From Amorphophallus konjac (taxonomy: Eukaryota; Streptophyta; Magnoliopsida; Alismatales; Araceae), in contig CM040123.1 in the NCBI GenBank assembly GCA_022559845.1, positions 296,348,642-296,412,641 of the forward strand: 64,000 nucleotides of DNA. The letters run 5' to 3'. Below the pieces are notes generated by a model, which searched no databases, was not told the DNA's origin, and saw nothing but the letters and a program-made list of their open reading frames with translations. Position numbers and translations under genes: made by a program. Of this stretch, positions 1-10,315 are shown piece after piece. The stretch's first letter is position 1. Each line of letters starts with the position of its first letter.

Positions 1-2642
1 CCTGAAGCCTTCTTGAAGCTCCTACAGAATCCAGAAGTGAAGCGGGGATCGTGATCGGACACAATGGAGATGGGAACTCCATGCAACGGGACGATCCGCT
101 TCACATACAAATGAGCCAAACGATGCACGCTTCAACTGACCTTGATCAGTAATAGTCGAGCTGTCTTCGTCAGTCTATCCACCAGCAACCAAATATTATC
201 CTGCCCACTGGATGTCCTCGACAATCCAACCACGAAATCAATGGCCACATGATCCCACTTCCACGTAAGAATCTCTAAGGGCTGAAGTGTACCTCCTGGA
301 CGCTGGTGCTCTGCTTTCACCTGCTAACAAATCAAACACTTGGTCACGAACTCTGCAACACCTCTCTTCATACCAGGCCACCAAAACTACCTCTTCAAGT
401 TCTGGTACATCTTCACCGATCCGGGGTGCATGACATATTGACTCCCATGAGCCTCTCGCAACACCGCACGCCTCGTCTGTCATTCGGCTGGGACGTACAA
501 CCTACCTCAGAACCTCACAGCTCCATCTTCACCAAACTCCACCTCGGCCATCGAAAAAATCGGGGTAGCTCAGGGTCCGCACGTTGAGCCTCAGTCACCT
601 GACGACGAATCACTAGCGTGACAGTCAAGCTCGGAAGAATAGCCGAATCCTGATCCCGAGGGACCTTGAGCCTAAAAGTCATGGCCGGCACCTGCTCCCA
701 TAACCTCCACTTCCTCAACAACATCTGATTGACCACCACCTTCCAACTCAAGGCATCAACCACGACATTCATCCTGCCAGGCTGATACGACATAGTGAAA
801 TCATAGTCCTTCATGTACTCCATCCACCTGCTCTGCCTGCGGTTTAGATCCTTCTGGGTAAAGACATACCTCAAACTCTGATGGTCAGTGAACATCTCGA
901 ACCTCTCACCGTACAGATAGTGCCTCCAGATCTTCAGAGCAAAAATCACCGCCGCCAACTCAAGATCATGAGTAGGGTAGTTCTCCTAATGTGGCTTCAA
1001 CTGCCGAGATGCATACGCCACAACTCCACCATGATGCATCAGCATAGCACCCAAACCTACCCTGGAAGCATATGTACACTCCCGATCCAGAAGGCAACAC
1101 CAACACCGGAGCAGTCGTGAGCAATCTCTTCAGCTCCATAAAGCTTTGCTCACACTCCTCCGTCCAGACAAATGGCACATCCTTTCACGTAAGCCTAGTC
1201 ATCGGGGCCGTAATTCGAGAAAAATCCTGAATAAACCTCCGATAATAGCCTGCAAGCCCCAGAAAACCCTGAATCTCCGTGACGAAACTCGGCCTCGGCC
1301 ACAGCACTATAGCCTCGACCTTGGCCGGGTCCACGAAAATACCATCACCAGAAATCACGTACCCCAAAAAGTGCACCTCATGCAGCCAAAACTCACACTT
1401 GCTCAGCTTGAGATACAACTGGTGATCCCGCAAGGTCTGCAACACCACCCTCAAATGGTGCACATGCTCCTCAGCAGACCGCAAATACACAAGGATGTCA
1501 TCCACAAACACGACCATGAACTAGTCTAGATACGGACGGAACACCCTATGCATGAAATCCATAAATGCCACGGGGGCATTGGTGAGCCCAAACGGCATCA
1601 CCAATAACTCATAATACCCATACCTCGAGCGAAACGTCGTCTTCTCCACGTCGAACTCTCGAATCCGCAGCTGGTAATAACCCGATCTCAAATCAATCCG
1701 CGAAAACATCCGGACAGACTAAAGCTGATCAAACAAGTCATCAATCCGTGGCAACAGATACTTGTTCTTAATAGTCACCTGGTTCAACTGTCGGTAGTCG
1801 ATGCATAGCCTCAGACTACCGTCCTTCTTCTTCACAAACAACACGGGCGCACCCCAAGGGGAAAAGCTAGGACGAATGTACCCCTTGGCCAGTAACTCCT
1901 GCAATTGTGCCTTCAACTCTCTCAACTCCGCCGGTGCCATACGATAGGGGGCCTTCGATATAGGCGCCGTACCTTGTACCACCTCAATCACGAAATCAAT
2001 CTCTCGCTGCAGTGGCACTGGCAACTCCTCAAGAAAAACATCAGAAAACTCGCACACGATCGGGATGTCCTCTACATCCGGACACAGTCGATCGGCCAAA
2101 ACCACAGAAGCGAGAAAGCCTTGACAACCCGTGTCAAGCAATCTACGAGCCCTAATAGCCGAAATAAGGAAACGAGAGGAGGAAGACCGGATACCTTGGA
2201 AATAAAAGGTGGGTCCACGAAGTTGCCGGAAGTAGACCCTCTTCGAGTCGCAATCCACCTAGGCATGATGGGCCTCGAGCCAATCCATGCCCAAGATCAC
2301 ATCAAAGTCCTGAAGCGGCAATGCATAAAGTCTGGCCGATAAGTTCCGCCCATCCACCCACACAGGCACCTTCTCGAAGAAGTACGGGGTGAGCATGAAA
2401 TCATCGATAGGCAGCTCCACTGCCAGGTCACAGGACACCTCAGTCGCCGACTCCTCGGCACTCTGGGCAAACTCCTCCGAAATAAACGAATGAGATGCAC
2501 CGGAATCGAACAAAACTCGAGTCGTGCAACCAAGAATCAGAATAGTACCTTCGACCAACTGGGATGCCTCAGCCTCTGCTCTGGTAATGTGGGTAACTCT
2601 ACCTCGGGCTCTCTGCCTCCCACCAGTAGCCGACCGAGTCAA
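1..2642 (-). pseudogene. pol: Ty3/gypsy Tekay/Del-type chromovirus pol: protease, RT, RNase H, integrase (truncated)
   Basis: Retrotransposon polyprotein that would cleave gag-pol, copy the RNA and integrate the DNA. Read on the - strand, the order is: protease with the LFDSGASHSFI active-site motif (about 2540-2480); reverse transcriptase with a [13 protein letters not shown] block (about 1850), [15 protein letters not shown], the conserved Asp in [23 protein letters not shown], and the catalytic box FVDDILVY in place of the common YxDD (about 1500); RNase H with [20 protein letters not shown] (about 880); and the integrase core starting at AIDFVVGLS with SDHDPRF close to the window edge. 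The third acidic residue of integrase and any C-terminal domain lie outside the window. Most blocks share one frame, as in fused chromoviral gag-pol, but in-frame stops fall near 2259, 1719, 1518 and 1180 and the RNase H end is shifted. It is a dead copy. Protease-RT-RH-IN order and the 6518-6711 relative support the class. Subfamily is inferred. Confidence 0.93.
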
Positions 2643-3896
2643 CTAAGGATACTAACCCTGGTGCTGGTACTACTGTGGCTGCGATGACATCTGCTGGGGC
2701 TGGAACTGCTGCTGCTGCTGAAACTCGTGCGGCTGGCGCAGTCCCTGCGGATAGTCACGCGCCATGTGCCCTGGCTGGTCGCACCTGAAGCAAACCACGG
2801 GCATCGTACACTGCCTGCCTGGATGAGACTCGCCGCACCGAGGACACCCGCCCCGAGAACCACTCACTGAACCCTGACGCTAGAACTGGGTAGGCTGCTG
2901 AACACTACCCACAGACTACTGCGCCTGATCTCCGCGACCTTGGCGCCTCCTGCGAAAACCAGCTTCCTTGAGCAACTTCTTGAGCTTCGATCCCAGAGAT
3001 GATGAATCTGCTGTCGACGCCCCGGACGGGGACGTCCCTGAACCACCTGCTAAAATCTGGACAGAACTCTGCTGCTGCACGAACGTCGACTGACCAAAAC
3101 TCATCTGCATCTGACTTGCACTGCCCTGACCTCGAACCTTCTGTATGTCTCTCTCCAACGCCGCTGCTTCTCTACAAGCTGCATCCACGTTGGTCAACCC
3201 TGACGCAAGCAAAGGATGCCTCACCTCCAAGCTCAGACCCCCAATAAACTGATCGATCTGCACCGTCTCATCTGCCACAATATGCGGTGCATAACGGCCC
3301 AACTCAACGAACCTGACCTGTACTGCACCACGGTCATGTCACGTTGGACCAGATCCAAAAACTCACACAACTTCTGCGATCTGAGGAAGGATGGACAAAA
3401 AAGCACACTCGAAAGTCGGGACGAACTCCAGCCACAAGATCTGCCAAAGGGGACGGGACTGGAACGCTGCTCCCCACTCTGACGTCCACCAAGTCCGGGC
3501 TGGCCCCTGCAATCTATACGTAGCCAACACCACCCTCTCTTCTTCAGGACACTCCATCGAACTGAACACTTGCTCCATGTCATCTAACCACTCTCTGGCC
3601 ACCTCTGAATCTGGCTGCCCGCCAAAAGTAGACGGCTGATACTGCAAGAAATCTCTCAGCGCGCGGTTACTCCAAGAGGATGAGCCCTCACCAGCATCAC
3701 CGCCCTGCTGCTGCTGCGGCTGCTGCTGATACTGCAGCTGCTGAATAACATACTGATACATGCCCTGGAAGAACTCCTCTGGCCCGGGAACTCTCGCCCC
3801 CTCAGCTGCATCTGCTGGAAGCTCCACTCTACTCTGCCCTTCCTGGCCCCCACCTGACTCTCCCTGCTGGGAACGAGTCGCTCTCCTGGGCGCCAT
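2643..3896 (-). pseudogene. gag: Chromovirus gag with CCHC zinc knuckle
   Basis: Capsid/nucleocapsid protein of the same - strand element. I start it at the ATG complement(3894-3896), which gives MAPRRATRSQQGESGG. This follows the primer site by about 140 bp, as expected for a leader. A Gln-rich stretch (residues about 45-65) precedes the capsid domain with REWLDDMEQVFSSM and TYRLQGPARTWW. A GRYAPHIVADETVQIDQF block (about 3300) is the usual capsid C-terminus. The zinc knuckle is CFRCDQPGHMARDY (about 2790-2750), where Tyr replaces the final Cys, preceded by CPRCGESHPGRQC, which is common in this lineage. Two short frame changes and stops around 3360-3300 break the capsid region. Downstream it runs into the protease in the same frame. 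Confidence 0.88.
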
Positions 3897-4035
3897 CACA
3901 CCTGCTAACAAAACAATCAACGATGTTAACAAAAACACGTGAGGCCCCACGCTAGTCGCCAACTGTACAAGACATTCATGGACCTTCTGGACCACTGCAA
4001 ATCTTTTCAAGTTCTGATGTACCTCCACAACCTAC

Positions 4036-4047
4036 GCTCTGATACCA
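4036..4047 (-). other. Primer binding site (initiator tRNA-Met type) of the chromovirus
   Basis: On the - strand this reads TGGTATCAGAGC, the complement of the 3' end of plant initiator tRNA-Met. It lies between the 5' LTR end (about 4051) and the gag start (3896) and fixes the element's orientation. Confidence 0.88.
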
Positions 4048-4050
4048 ACT

Positions 4051-6517
4051 ATTATGACCCGGGATCCGAGTACCGGAAAGGAACCGGCGCGTCTCGAATC
4101 TCGGCCCACCAGCCCACGAGCCCGAAGACTCGGAAGGGTGAAAAGGGATGGTGTGGGAGTACAAGAGAAGCTGAAACAACCACATGGATATCACAATAAT
4201 CTAAAATAAAATGCACAATATAATATAAAAAAAATAAATAGCTACAAGGTCTACATAGTCTCATGTCCAAAATAAAGTACAATCAACAGAAAAAAAGGAG
4301 TACAACTACATGGGGCATCCCCCGGCGTACAACTACACGGGGCATCCCCCGGCTCTGGCAGACTGGCAACTAACCCTGGCTAGAAGAACCACGTTGAAAC
4401 TCGGCCGCACCTCTCGACGACCCCGCCTCACCTGAAAAGCAGGGGTGAGCCTCATTTCATTAGCCCAGTAGGGATCCCCCGGACCCCCACCGCACGACGA
4501 GAAAAATGGCAGCAAAGCGTGTGCAACCACGGAAGGTAACACTACCTAGTAGAAGTACGGTAGAACCTACAAGCTGTAATAAATAAACGGAAAAACTATC
4601 TAACCAACCGTACTGTACGACCAAACCTAGGTCCGGTAAAACTCGAGTCCGTACCTGCCAGAAGATAGGAGCACTACCCACTAGAAGAACGACCGGATGC
4701 GTCCCCTGACGTCTTACACCGCGTCCCAAGTGTCTAGCTACAACGCCCCAGGCGCGAGACTCAGACACACACTCATTAACCAGTAGTACCACAAAACAAG
4801 GACTGGCTGAGGTTGCGCTCGTCAGCGTGGGACCGAAGCCCTCAGCCCCGTGTTCACACTCAGACCATACGCCCTAGGCCTGTCCTCTAGCTGGTAATTC
4901 CCCCTAAGCCCGGACTCGGCTGTACTCGGGGGCCCTACGGTAACCAGCCTACTCACCGTGTCTCTCGGGTCAGCCGCTCCACCACTCTCGGGTGGGTCAG
5001 CACTGCGTGCCGTAAGAAGGCTACGACTAGTGGACGTGTCACCGGAGGTGAGACTCGACTCACGGAAACCACTGACCACACACTGACACAGACTCTCGGT
5101 AACCAAAACGGTAGGTACGGATGCCATGGACACGCACCAGGTCCGAGCATCCCTCAAGTCACGCGGCACCCCTACCGAGGTAACTGATCCTCCAGGGACC
5201 CCGGGGCGCCCCTGTGGCTCTCACTGGGTGCTCACGGCAACCCTCGGGCCACACGCCACCACCGGATCCAAGGCTCACTCGACCGGAGGCAAAATTACCA
5301 AACGGAAATACGGCTTGGGGAGGGAGGATGAACGCGCTAGGGACCTAGGGCGAGACACTGTCATGCTCTGGTCCCCTGGCGCGATCCCTGAAGGACGCGC
5401 TACCCTTCCCTAGCGCAATCTGGAGGGTCACGCTAGGGTTGACAAGCGCGATCAGGATGATCGCGCTAGGGTAGGCTAGCGCAATCCCAAGAATGCGCTC
5501 TCCATGCCCAGCGCAATTTGAATCGCCAAACTGCTCATCCCTTCCGATGAACGCACTCGGATGACACAACGCGTTCATCCAGAACGTGCCCCTGGGTTAT
5601 AGCGCGATAACGGGCCGAGCCCGGTTCGCATAAAATGCCCGAAAAATTTGAAAACCACTCCCATTCACCCCCTAGTGAAGGGAAAACAACGGGGAATCAT
5701 TCCCCTACTACCCAGCATGCAAAAGAACCCCAAAATTTGGTTAGAAACGCTTCAAATCGGTGAAATCCGTTGCTCAACCCAAGCATGGCATTTCCCGACC
5801 CGGCATGGAAATACGCCCCTCTCAACCTTCCCACGGCCTATAAATCTCGAAAAATGCAAGAAAGGAGGTAAGGATCCATCCCCCTACCTTAAAGAAGCCC
5901 GAAAACCATCGGATCGCCACCAATCACCGAATCTTGCTCGAACACGAACTCCACCCACGTGCCACGAAAAGAGCACTGTCGAGATCCTCTCGCCGCCACC
6001 GTCGTCACCGCGCTGCCACCGATGTCCACCACCCGTCGCCGGAGGGGAAGGAGCGCTGCGAAGTCCAACGGGCAAGAGGGGGGTTGCAACGGTCGGCCGT
6101 GGCTCACGGGAGGAAGAAAGAAGAAGAGGAAAAGAAGAAAAGGGAAAAAGAAAAAGGGAAAATAGGGGGGTATTTATAGAAAATCCAGAAAATGCCAAAA
6201 ATACCAAAAAATAGAAAAATACATATTCTCGATCGTTGAAACGCACTGATCGCAATGGTACCACTCGTGGGTAGGGGAACGACCCGGTTCACCCGCTACG
6301 GGGTTCCGTAGGTTTTCCCGAAACACACACGCAGGAATCGAAACACACGAGGAAAAAGCCACGGGACACGATCTGGGCCTCCAAAACTGACCGGAATCAC
6401 ACAGATCTGAACACGGAAGATGTCTCGAAAACAATTCCGGGCATAATGAAAACAAATTCAGCGGGAACGTAGATCCGGGACCCGAGAAGATAGATCCGAA
6501 AAACTTGGGACATCACA
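4051..6517 (-). mobile_element. 5' LTR of the minus-strand chromovirus (~2.47 kb)
   Basis: The - strand LTR begins TGTGATGTCCC at 6517 and ends close to GGGTCA just before the primer site. It shares long blocks with the LTR copies at 6779-7625 and 7950-8768, including the TATA region, the GC-rich start of the transcript and the CCTGAAAAGCAGGGGTGAG block near 4430. It contains a 24-bp direct repeat with GGGGCATCCCCCGG (4313-4355) and a zone of short GCGCTAGGG / TAGCGCAAT repeats (5330-5580). Many small ORFs here are chance. The partner 3' LTR lies left of the window, so age cannot be judged. The right boundary interrupts the + strand integrase fragment that starts at 6518. Confidence 0.85.
6171..6180 (-). 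promoter_or_regulatory. TATA box of the minus-strand LTR
   Basis: TCTATAAATA on the - strand. The same TATA box in the same context is kept in the two other LTR copies (7117-7126 and 8432-8441), followed by a pyrimidine-rich stretch. This is the likely RNA polymerase II start region. Confidence 0.65.
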
Positions 6518-6778
6518 CCGTTTGGCCTGAAGTGACCCCAGACTTGTCCCTTCCAGAGTACCCTGTCCGTATTGAGCATCGGCGTGAGCAGCGCCTGCGG
6601 AACAAGGTTATTCCTCTGGTTAAGGTGGTCTGGCAACGTCATTCTGGTGGTGAGGCATCTTGGGAGCGTGAGGATGAGATGCGGATGCAATATCCTTACT
6701 TGTTTGCGTGAGTCTTTCCCCTGTTCATGTGCTTCATTCTTAAATTTCGAGGACGGAATTTGTTTAAGGGGGGAGGGC
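6518..6778 (+). pseudogene. Chromovirus integrase C-terminus plus polypurine tract (second element, + strand)
   Basis: The last ~60 codons of a Ty3/gypsy pol end at a TGA at 6709-6711. The segment LRNKVIPLVKVVWQRHS followed by ASWEREDEMRMQYPYLF is the typical chromoviral integrase tail (usually LRNK.I..VKV.W..H....ATWE.E..M...YP.LF). About 55 bp further comes a purine run (6766-6777), and then an LTR start at 6779. This is the normal order of pol end, polypurine tract and 3' LTR, so it is the remnant of a + strand element. The minus-strand LTR abuts it at 6517/6518 head to head, which suggests that the minus-strand copy inserted into this one's pol gene. Its target duplication cannot be checked because the other side is outside the window. 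Confidence 0.88.
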
Positions 6779-7625
6779 TGTGATATCCCGGACCCTTCGG
6801 ATCCTTCATCTCGGGTCTCGGATTTGCTTTCTCGGAGGATTTGTTTCCATTATGCCCAGAATTATTTTATGGACATCTTCCGTGCTCGGATCCGTGCGAT
6901 TCGGGTCAGTTTCGGAGGCCGCGGGACGTGTTCCGCGTGTTTTCCGCGTGTTTTCCGATTCCCGCGTGTGTGTTTTGGAAAAACCTACGGAACCCCGTAG
7001 CGGGTGAACCGGGTCATTCACCTACCCGCGGGTGGTACCGTTGCGATCAGTGCGTTTCGAGGATCAAAAATATGTATTTTTCTATTTTTTGATAGTTTAT
7101 GGCATTTTCCAGATTTTCTATAAATATCCCTCCATTTTTCCCTTTTTCTTCCCTTTTCTTCTTCTCTTCTTGTTCCTCCCTTCTTCCAGCCGTTGGAGAG
7201 CTCCCCCCCTTGGCCGCGGTTCCCTCTTCCCTGGACGACCGAGGCGCGGCCCCACTCCCTCCGGCGACAACGTGGCGGTGGCGGCGGCCACAAGGCGGAC
7301 GCGACGGTGCTCTTCTCGCGGAAAGAGGCGGGGAGATCGATGTTCTAAAAGCTTCTTCTTCACGTTCGGCGGCGTTTCAGTGGAGCTCATGCTCCATTGA
7401 GGTAGGGAGACGGATTCCCATGCTTATCCCATCGTCCCCCGTGATTTGTAGGCCGAGGAGAGGTCGAGCGGGGCATTTTGAGCCGAGTAGGGCAAAATCC
7501 ATGTAGTTGTACTCTTCCTTTCTGTTGGTTCTACCGTACTCCTGTTAGGTAGTGTTACCTCCACGGTTTTCACACCTCGCTGCTGTTTTCCTCATTGTGC
7601 GGTGGGGGTCCGAAGGATCCCTACA
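6779..7625 (+). mobile_element. 3' LTR (5' part) of the + strand chromovirus
   Basis: Starts TGTGATATCCCGGACC directly after the polypurine tract. It is homologous over its length to the - strand LTR 4051-6517 and, much more closely, to the inverted copy ending at 8768. It carries a TATA box at 7117-7126 and runs to GTGCGGTGGGGGTCCG and GGATCCCTAC. There the expected continuation is replaced by an inverted block, so the LTR is incomplete. Confidence 0.85.
7117..7126 (+). promoter_or_regulatory. TATA box of the + strand LTR
   Basis: TCTATAAATA followed by a C/T-rich tract. It is conserved in the two opposite-strand LTR copies. Transcription from here would run towards the inverted copy and could give a foldback RNA. 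Confidence 0.6.
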
Positions 7626-7949
7626 CAGGGCATCCCCCGACGTACAATTACATGGGGCATCCCCCGACTCTGGTAGACTGGCGACTAACCCTGGCTAGAA
7701 GATCAACGCTGAAACTCGGCCGCACCTCTCGACGGCCCCGCCTCACCTGAAAAGCAGGGGTGAGCCTCATTTCATTGGCCCATCCACGGCTGATGGGGAA
7801 AACAAGGGGGAAGCTCCCCCAACCCGGACCCTTCGGATCCTTTATCTCGGGTCTCAGATTTGCTTTCTTGGAGGATTCGTTTCCATTATGTCTGGAATTA
7901 TTTTATGGACATCTTTCGTGCTCGGAAACACGTTCCATGCCCCGATCAT
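7626..7949. repeat. Rearranged LTR pieces: inverted block and short duplicated segment
   Basis: 7626-7787 is the next section of the LTR but in opposite orientation: GGGGCATCCCCCG repeats, CGGCCGCACCTCTCGACG and the CCTGAAAAGCAGGGGTGAG block read as in the - strand LTR at 4320-4470. Then a ~40-bp sequence around ATGGGGAAAACAAGGGGG occurs at about 7792 and again at about 7955. Between the two sits a ~110-bp LTR start lacking the first bases (CCGGACCCTTCGG to CGTGCTCGGA). This is a local inversion and template-switch scar, not a gene. Confidence 0.7.
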
Positions 7950-8768
7950 CCACGAATGATGGGGAAAACAAGGGGGAAGCTCCCCCAACCCTCCTAGCAT
8001 GCATCTAAAGCCCCAAATCGGTCCGAAACCTCACGAAACGGCGGATCGGCACACAACCCCCAAAACATGGATTTTGCCCTACCTGGCTCAAAACGCCCCT
8101 CTCGACCTCTCCTCGGCCTACAAATCATGGGGGATGACGGGATAAGCATGGGAATCCATCTCTCTACCTCAATGGAGCACGAGCTCCACCGAAACGCCGC
8201 CGAACGTGAAGAAGAAGCTTTTAGAACACCGATCTCCCCGCCTCTTGCCGCGAGAAGAGCACCGCCGCATCCGCCTTGTCGCCGCCGCCACCGCCACGCC
8301 ATCGACGGAGGGAGTGGGGCCGCGCCTCGGTCTTCCGGGGAAGAGGGAACCGCGGTCAAGGGGGGCACTCTCCAATGGTTGGAAGTAGGGAGGAGGAAGA
8401 AGAGAAAAAGAAAAAGGGAAAAAGGGAGGGGTATTTATAGAAAATCCAAAAAATGCCAAAAAATATCAAAAAATAGAAAAATACATATTCTCGATCCTCG
8501 AAACGCACTGATCGCAACAGTACCACCCGCGGGTAGGTGAACGACCCGGTTCAACCGCTACGGGGTTTCCTTAGGTTTTCTGAAACACACACGCGGGAAT
8601 CAGAAAACACGCGGAACACGTCCCGCGGCCTCCGAAACTGACCCGAATCGCACGGATCCGAGCACGGAAGATGTCCAGAAAATAATTTCATGCATAATGG
8701 AAACAAATCCTCCGAGAAAGCAGATATGGGACCCGAGATAAAGGATCCGAAGGGTCCGAGATATCACA
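7950..8768 (-). mobile_element. Inverted chromovirus LTR (5' part, - strand)
   Basis: On the - strand it begins TGTGATATCTCGGACCC at 8768 and matches the + strand LTR at 6779-7500 almost base for base, including the TATA box at 8432-8441 and the ATGCTTATCCC and GTAGGCCGAGGAGAG blocks. Its right edge cuts directly into an exon of the CACTA second gene (TEKYG codons at 8769-8785), so 8768/8769 is an insertion junction. Confidence 0.82.
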
Positions 8769-9949
8769 CCATACTTTTCAGTCATATGCCTGTCATATGA
8801 CTGCTGCAAATTGAATAAAAAATATTGTAAATGTCATATTAATCAATCTTATTTAAAAATAGAAATAGAAAAGAAATTTGTATGTATATAATCTTACCAC
8901 TATCGTGCGAGCTCTCTCGCTCACATACTGATCCGTCCCCTTCTTTTGGTGAACTGTAGTAAATAAATAGCAGTACGAGACCGTACCACCCCTCTTCTTT
9001 TCCTATTATACATGTTATAGAGAATAAATAGGGACATATAAGAAATAAATTATAATAAAATTAAGATGATTACTTACCAATCTCTCTTTCTAGGTCGCGA
9101 AGGAAACAGATCCAGAAGTATGGAGATGCACGTCTGGATGTAACGCACGTGCGGCTTTGGCTTTTACAGATTTGGCCATCCAATTGGGCTCGGCCCATCT
9201 ATCACAGAGGACCTCCCAGTGCTCCCTCCTCATCCATGTGGGGCCGTGTGCCTTCCAAAGGCCACGGTCCTCGCTCCCCCCGGCTAGAGCCTTGGCACGT
9301 TCCCGACAGCCATGTAAATGATGCTTATAATTTACAGTTGCTGTGGCCTCCCATACACGTCGAGCTCGTCCGACGTCATCTCACCTCACAAACTGATATC
9401 CTTGCTGTCAAGAATTCAAATTTTATAAGTTAGTGGATTAAAATTGTAGAGTTGAGAAATATGTAATTTAAAAGATTAAATCGTATACCAGGAACTCGTC
9501 ATACAATAGATCGCAGATATCCTGAGGAAACTTTTGAAATGACTTATATGGGCCGGTCACATGTCGCTCAATAATGTTGGTAATAAAACGAGAAGCCTCA
9601 CTGGGCTCTACTTTATCCCTGGAATTACAAATGTTAAAATGATAGCTAACAAGTATATATATAGTTGATGGATAGATAACGAATATAATTCATGAGTTTA
9701 AATATTTACCCAGAGATCCAACATAGCTTGTGTCCCTCTTGCAACACCACCTGCTCGCCCTCGTGATGGCTAACAGCATCGTCTGCCTGTTGTGTGCCCG
9801 GGTGGGCAGACGAGCCAACTATCACAGGTGGTGTACCCGACGTACCTGTTACAAGTAAAATAGAAGTAGTTAATCAGAATTTAGCTCATGATTAAATAAA
9901 AATTTCAACAAGTAAACATATACAATTCTTATCATTTAACTAAGAATTT

Positions 9950-10315
9950 AAATAAACATAGCAGTAGAATGTGATGGAAGTGGTGTACTCTGTAGACCTG
10001 ATGTAGAGACACTCAAACATGTAAACAAAAAATATCGTGAGCAAAACAAAGTGCATATTCACTACTCATTTATCTAAGAATTTAAATAAACATACCCGCA
10101 GTTGTTGGTGTGGGCGGTGCACTCTGTGTACATGGTGCGGAGACATAAAATATCATGAGCAAAATAAAGTGCATATTCACTACTCATTTATCTAAGAATT
10201 TAAATAAACATACCCGCAGTTGTTGGCATGGGCGGTGCACTCTATGTACCTGGTGCGGAGACATAAAATATCGTGAGTAAAATAAAGTGCATAATCTCTA
10301 CTCATTTATCTATGT
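9950..10315 (-). repeat. Tandem ~117-bp intron/mini-exon units (left part of split array)
   Basis: About three units with the shared block ATTCACTACTCATTTATCTA and AAATAAACATACC. On the - strand each has a donor-like G|GTATGT, a ~36-nt core rich in ACACCG/CCACC codons (Thr, Pro, Ser, Ala) and an acceptor-like end CACCAG. The array stops abruptly at 10315, where the inserted LTR begins, and resumes at 13319. Confidence 0.8.

Noticed and set aside
5648..6214. 188-codon ORF on the + strand and its opposite-strand partners at 5884-6264
   Set aside because: Lies within the chromovirus LTR around its TATA box and leader. Composition follows the purine/pyrimidine tracts and no domain is present.
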